Assembly (NCBI GenBank): GCA_050084985.1
Contig: JBITNC010000001.1
Location: forward strand, 138,632,001-138,696,000
Reading direction: 5' to 3'
Source of the DNA: Nageia nagi
Lineage: Eukaryota; Pinophyta
Length of the DNA: 64,000 bases
Below, piece after piece: positions 58,691-64,000 of the stretch. A program made the position numbers and the translations under genes. The notes beneath the pieces are model-generated. The model saw nothing but the letters and a program-made list of their open reading frames with translations. It was not told where the DNA came from and made no database searches. Position 1 is the first letter of the stretch. Every line of letters begins with the position of its first letter.

Positions 58691-61240
58691 TAACATAAAG
58701 CATGAGTTAATGTGATAAATAATGTATTTTTCCAAGTTAAGATATTATTTTTTTTAATATAATTATTTATAATAGATTATTGTAAAATTATCGAAAAATG
58801 GTAAAATGATAGTTGTTTTTAAGTTAGTAAAATATAATAAATATTTACAAGGCATCTATAGAAGATATAATTATGAGAATTTTATCGAACTTATTTTTCA
58901 ATAGGTAATGGTTAGTTAATAGTCATATTTCTATGAATTAATCTTGCATTGATTTATGCCATTGTGAATGATAAAATCTTACTCTATGATCAAGGAAAGG
59001 AGGTAGCTTTAGAGAAAGATTAAAACCTCTAGAGATCACAAATAGAGTATAAATTAGTTGATTATGGCATTCTTGCACAAAATTGATTGATAGAAAAGGA
59101 ATGCATGGATGAAACATGGTGCATTTAGGGTAGGATGCATTATGTTAATAATAAGAGTGTATTGATCCTCAATTGCTCAAAAACCTTTCTTAGTACTCAT
59201 GACCAACAATTCTTGGATCCTTAAGATGATTGTGAAAAAAAGATGATACCATACACTAATAAATTGAAGACCCTATATGATACAATAATACACAAATGAA
59301 CATTCTAACGTTGATGAAATTAACATATTTATGAAGCTTTATGGAATACATGGTGTATATCATAAAATCATTTTATTAATACTTTAATTATGTATGATAG
59401 GGAAAAAGAGAAGGCTATTGTTATATATATCTATGAAAATAAATGTAGTAATGAAGATAACCATTTTTCTACATGAAAGTATTTATGGTAAAAACTAAGT
59501 ATGATTTATGTTTATGTTTTTAAAGGGATCTAATAATTTATAAGGTTATTTGAAATAAGTGATGTTTTAAAATGATGCGAAAAATCATAATGTCCATAGT
59601 ATTATTATTTATTTAAAAATTATGATAGGGTTAGTTTGATAGAAGAATTGCTCTAGAGAAATGGTAAGCCTACAAACAAATAGTAAATCAAAATAAGAAT
59701 TAAAAGGATGATAAAAGAATTAGGGTTTGAAGATTTACTAAGAACATGGATATCTTAGTGATCATGATGATTGCACTCTAGCATGAAACTAGTTAAGAAA
59801 CATTCAAATGTGATGATAAATAGCAATCAAAGGATTAAGATATTAGCAAACATAGGTTCAAGATTAGTGTAAGTAAAAGATTTAATGAGCCACTAAACCT
59901 AGCCTAATGATTATAGGTTGAATAATTACTTTAAAATGCAAAGTAGGATACTCATTGTGAAAGGAAAATGTTACTCAAGTAAAAACTAAAGCATGATCAT
60001 CATGGGAAACTACACTTAAGTGAGGTGGGTTTGCATGGTGAACATACCCTAGTACTTAACTAGGATGATGATATCTAGGTATACTATGAAGAACTAAAAT
60101 ATATTATCAATGTGGGATATGTGTTGTATTGTTATTGACCCTCATATAAGAATTACTCATGAAAAAAAGGGTATGAAAATTTAGGGTTTAGTATAGTGGG
60201 TAGCATAACAACATCAAATATATCAATTGTATTTAAAACTATACATGTTATATCTAATTATCATTTATCCTAAATACTCATTGTTTGATGGTCTTCACCA
60301 TTGAAAATATCAGTAGCTTTCATTAAAAAAAAAAAATAGCACTTAAAAAAAATCCAATTATAATCATATATGCCTTGTTTTGGCTTCAAAAAAGCATATA
60401 GTAAACAACATGCTTGAGCTCACTCACTACTGGAAAGGTGTAGTAGAATGTACCTTTACTTATTATTAGCCTAATTTAGAAGTAAGTATGTTAAGAACCC
60501 TTTGAGGTTGAGAGATATGCTATTCTAACTAAAATTCAATGGTCATAGGAAACTAAGGAAAATGTATTGAGCTCAAAACTTAGATTTATGTTAGTTAGCT
60601 TTAGTCCTTCAGTAACTGCAAAAATTCCAATTACAAATGGACATCACAATTAACATATGAAATGTGAGTTTGGTCTTTTTTTATACAAGGGATATAAAAT
60701 GACTAATATTATAATTAAGAAATATTTTCTTCTTTTCTCACAAGCTCCAAAAGAGTTCTTACGTTCTTTCAAGCTCTTGCAAATACAAGCAATAAAATAA
60801 CATTCTCCTTATTACAATTATGAGCCTAAATGGATCAAATCAATAAGAATATGCATAATAGATTGATTTTAATATCAATCGCACCTTCATTGTTGGATTA
60901 TTTAATTATTAAATAATATTTAACAACATTTTTACTACTACTTTAACAAAAGAGGGCAAATAAAAACATCACAAATCCAAACATAAAAATAAGAGGACAA
61001 ATTTAATGAGGTTCACCCAAAGTAGACTATGTATATATAGAAACTATCAATCCATTTCAATTCCTTCTCCAAGAAATAAAGATATACATCAACAACATAA
61101 CAATGCTATAATCCTCCTCTTTAGTACAATAAACCTCACTATAACAATCTCTCACTCTCCAATAATATCTAAAACAAACTACAGTGTAATTTAACATCAA
61201 GGCAATCAATGCTAAGAATCAAAAACCCTTTCCAACAACC
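58690..61240. other. AT-rich intergenic, nothing identified
   Basis: No coding block, no repeat shared with the rest of the window except an ATGAGGTTCACCCAAA motif at about 61004, similar to 21252. Confidence 0.4.
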
Positions 61241-61459
61241 AAGCACAACCTGTTGAGGAATATTTCCTCAACTATATGAATACCTTACAGAAAGTCTAAT
61301 GTACATAAAAACTATAATATATTTGCATAATGGTCGAAAGATCCCATCTCAATTTATAATTTGATCTATTTTGTATACTTATAAGTTATATTTAATATCA
61401 TCTCATATTCATATAGGCACAATCCCATCATAGCTTGGATGAATGCTATGTATCACCAA

Positions 61460-61625
61460 TTTTCTTTCCTCACTATTGATAATATAGTTTTATTTTTTAT
61501 TTTTTTGTCAATACCTATGGTTCTCAACCCTAGCTCTTTCTTGGATGATACTTTCAGTCCCATTGACATATTTTTGATCACTCATGGATATTAAAATATA
61601 TTTCTATTTCTATTTATTTTCTCTT
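61460..61625. repeat. Inverted fragment of the LINE 3' region
   Basis: TCCCATTGACATATTTTTGA and CACTCATGGATATTAAAATA match, in reverse orientation, the LINE 3' side at about 2500-2570 (and 29770-29830). Confidence 0.55.
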
Positions 61626-61999
61626 ACACTACCATTACAAACATCAAATATACCAAAGAACAAAGATTACATACATATATAAATTAGTTGGCAAGAAATG
61701 AATTTATTTTCTTTATCTTAATATTTAGAAGAGGAATAAATTATAAGAATGTGAGATAGTCCTTTATTTTCTTTTGTGTTAGATGAAATCACAAATCATA
61801 GTTTGGCTAAGTACCTTATAGTATATGGTACATTTTTAGATTCAAAAGAGTGGAACCACCATTTTTATAGTTAATAACTTTTAAATATTTATATTGGAAA
61901 ATAAAAAAATTAAATGATGCAATTAATAATTTAAAATATGAAAGGGGACTTTTAAGTGCATCATCAATGGTTGGAAATTAAAATATATTTATAACACTT

Positions 62000-62272
62000 T
62001 TAAAAATAGATGTACCAAATTTCATTACATTGTTCATCATGAAGTTTTAGAAGCAACATATGCTTATAAAAAAAAAAACTTAAAATATTATATGTTGAGA
62101 AATAAGCTAATAAAATTTACTCTTGAGTCTAAAATTGTACCAAAGGACATAATGAGATTCTTGCCTTACAAGAGCTTTGCAATTATGAGATTATTGCCTT
62201 CATATATTGTTATCTTAAACAAACAACTTTTCATTTTCATGAAAATATTTCCATATTCCATGACTAATATTC
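62000..62272. repeat. DUF241 upstream flank, copy G, left part
   Basis: Matches about 1350-1520 of the A flank (TTGTTATCTTAAAC, CTTTTC.TTTTCATGAAA, CATGACTAATATTC). No DUF241 gene follows on its left. It continues at 63181 after an inserted element. Confidence 0.55.
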
Positions 62273-63180
62273 AGGGTAAGTGCAAGAAGATGAGTCCACT
62301 TTGGGAAGAAGTTTTATGAGGTTTTTGTATTTGTTTAATAAATTTTTATTTTTTTTGGAATTATAAAAAAAATATATTCACAAGTTAAATAAAAAATAAA
62401 TTAAAAATGATAGGTTTTATTGAAATTATGCGTTACCAGATACAAGCAATTTTTGAAATGATAATCATGGCTAATTAAAAATTAATAAAAAAATAAAATA
62501 TTCATTAAAAAAATATAAAAAATATCCTCCACAATATTAAGTGTCTTATTTATCTTTAACCAAAAGGATTTAAAAAGATATTTTAATTTAGGTCCAATTA
62601 TGCTTGATGGACATGATGGGTATGGTTTTGAATTTATATTTTTTAAACAATTAGTTTTGTATTTGTTTAAAATATTTTATCTTTTTGGAATTGTGAAAAA
62701 AATAATATATGTGTACAATTTGCATACAATTAATCACATGATAAAAAAAACAAATTAAAAATGATAAGTTTAGGTCAAATTATGCTTGGTGGACATGAGT
62801 AATTTTCAAAATGGTTATCATAGTCATTAAAAAATTAATAAAAAATAAAATATTCATGGAAAAATTACAAAAAAATCATCCACAATATTTAGTATCTTAG
62901 GTATATTTTCTCAAAAGGATTTTAAATATATTTTAATTTAAGTCCATTATGCTTGCTGAAATAATGGGAGTATGGTACTGAAATTGTATTTTTTAAATAT
63001 TGGCTTTTAAATAGGCCTAAAATATTAATTTAGAAATAAATTTTTACATAAGTGACCTTTTTCAAGAATCAAACTCTAAATGGTTCAAATTTTGAGATCA
63101 ATTTTGAGAAAACCTAAAAATTAGAGAAAATACTTCCACTTTTTTGCCAAAAGTGGGACTCATCTTCTTGCACTTACCCT
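62273..63180. mobile_element. 908-bp terminal-inverted-repeat element (non-autonomous)
   Basis: The left end starts AGGGTAAGTGCAAGAAGATG and the right end is its reverse complement, with 25 bp perfect and further imperfect pairing to about 40 bp. It splits copy G of the DUF241 flank. Flanking bases are TTC on the left and TTA on the right, an imperfect 3-bp match compatible with, but not proving, a PIF/Harbinger-type target site. Inside are two direct repeats of about 332 bp. It encodes no protein, so it would depend on a transposase elsewhere. Confidence 0.78.
62323..63000. repeat. Internal ~332-bp direct repeat of the TIR element
   Basis: Units start at about 62323 and 62655 (TTTTGTATTTGTTTAA). 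Both contain AATTATGCTTG.TGGACATGA-like and TCCACAATATT.AGT.TCTTA blocks in the same order, with indels. Confidence 0.75.
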
Positions 63181-64000
63181 TTAGGTTCTCATCAATTTAT
63201 GACTCTCTCCTTGAGAGATGAAAGGAGGAAAACATCCATTTGGCATGATGAATATGAAATTTTTTATTAAGCAATGATTGTCTCTTATTTTTAGATGGTA
63301 TTATATATGTTTTATTTCATGAACTTATAATCATATCATTTTATTTGATATAGTAAGGTTTACATTTACTTACATAATTTGGTACTACTATTTAATTTGT
63401 ATAAAGACTTGGTTTTTATTATTATTTTCATTCTAACTTTATGTTTAATACTAAGAATTACCAAAAATATTGGTTGAAAATTATTTGTAGTTTACTTTAA
63501 CTCTTTATAAGTTCCAAATTCAATTTGTAGGAAAGAAGAGATCTAGTTCGCTGACATCCCTCTTCCCTTGTAGAAAGGAGGATCAAGATTATCATCTAAA
63601 AGAATTTTTGTTTACAACATTATTAAGTGATGTTTAATTTTGATTGGATAGAAATTTTTATATTATAATACCAATTGTATAAAATATATCAATTATGTTT
63701 AAAACCAAACCCTTCATCTATTGATTTTATTCAATTTTGATAAACAAATATAACTTTGATATTGAACTCAGTACTTCTATTTTTGTATAAGATATATATT
63801 CTTATTAAATTATTATTATCTAAATGTATATTGTATGATTATATGCATCATATTATATTTGTCAAAATACTCCAAACATAGGTAGATTGTATTCATAGTA
63901 GATAAAAATGTACGATATATAATGACATAATATAGTTAATTAAACTTTAAGGAAGATGATATACATGAAAAATTTTGATGTGGTATTTTTTAAGCTGCTT
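63181..64000. repeat. DUF241 upstream flank, copy G, right part
   Basis: Resumes at GGTTCTCATCAA, TCTCCTTGAGAGATGAAAGG, then a TTATATATGTTTTATTTCAT-type flank; from about 63780 it matches 1925-2130 of the A flank (ATTATATGCA, ATACTCCAAA.ATA). It runs off the end of the window. Confidence 0.55.

Overview
This is a strongly AT-rich stretch of plant nuclear DNA. It has no bacterial-style gene packing, no operons, and no rRNA, tRNA or CRISPR that I can see. It looks like gymnosperm (most likely conifer) intergenic DNA. The grounds are many old, stop-ridden retroelements of several classes, a plant-only DUF241-like gene family, and Penelope-like (PLE) retroelement remnants with a GIY-YIG endonuclease, which in land plants are known to me mainly from conifers (the 'Dryad' PLEs). 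The conifer assignment is inference.

The backbone is a set of nested, partly tandem segmental duplications carrying a DUF241-like single-exon gene on the minus strand. There are five gene copies, A (137-1078), B (8424-9387), C (27709-28580), D (34534-35502) and F (41638-42477). Two further stretches carry only the upstream flank, E (38037-40390) and G (62000-62272 plus 63181-64000). Every gene copy is broken. A and C lead into a LINE (ORF1-like and reverse-transcriptase remnants, minus strand) and then a CACTA-type terminus. B and F lead into a long non-coding flank, a PLE C-terminal remnant and an LTR. D plus its flank was recently tandem-duplicated (unit about 2.53 kb).

Layout: 0-8.3 kb, DUF241-A, LINE, CACTA end. 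8.4-13 kb, DUF241-B, flank, PLE-1, then a plus-strand piece of an unrecognised coding family ('X'). 13-18 kb, a minus-strand Ty3/gypsy-like element with LTRs, PBS, gag and protease but no visible RT or integrase. 18-20.2 kb, tandemly duplicated family X exons. 21.9-27.4 kb, Ty1/copia integrase and RT fragments on either side of a ~2.2 kb direct duplication. 27.6-34 kb, DUF241-C, LINE copy 2, CACTA copy. 34.5-42.5 kb, DUF241-D, tandem flank units, DUF241-F. 44-46.3 kb, PLE-2, family X piece, LTR. 46.4-51.6 kb, a long decayed plus-strand ORF of unknown family, a 54-bp minisatellite, and a polypurine tract with an LTR start. 51.9-54.2 kb, a hAT-superfamily transposase remnant (minus). 54.3-55.2 kb, a 24-bp minisatellite and an AT microsatellite. 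55.6-57.4 kb, a decayed Ty1/copia pol. 57.4-61.2 kb, nothing identifiable. 61.4-64 kb, repeat flanks interrupted by a 908-bp terminal-inverted-repeat element.

Nothing here is an obviously intact gene. The most interesting points are the PLE remnants in a plant, the unrecognised plus-strand coding family X seen only through frame conservation between paralogous copies, the long unknown ORF at 46.4-50.3 kb, and the DUF241 pseudogene cluster with a TATA box at a fixed distance from the ATG.
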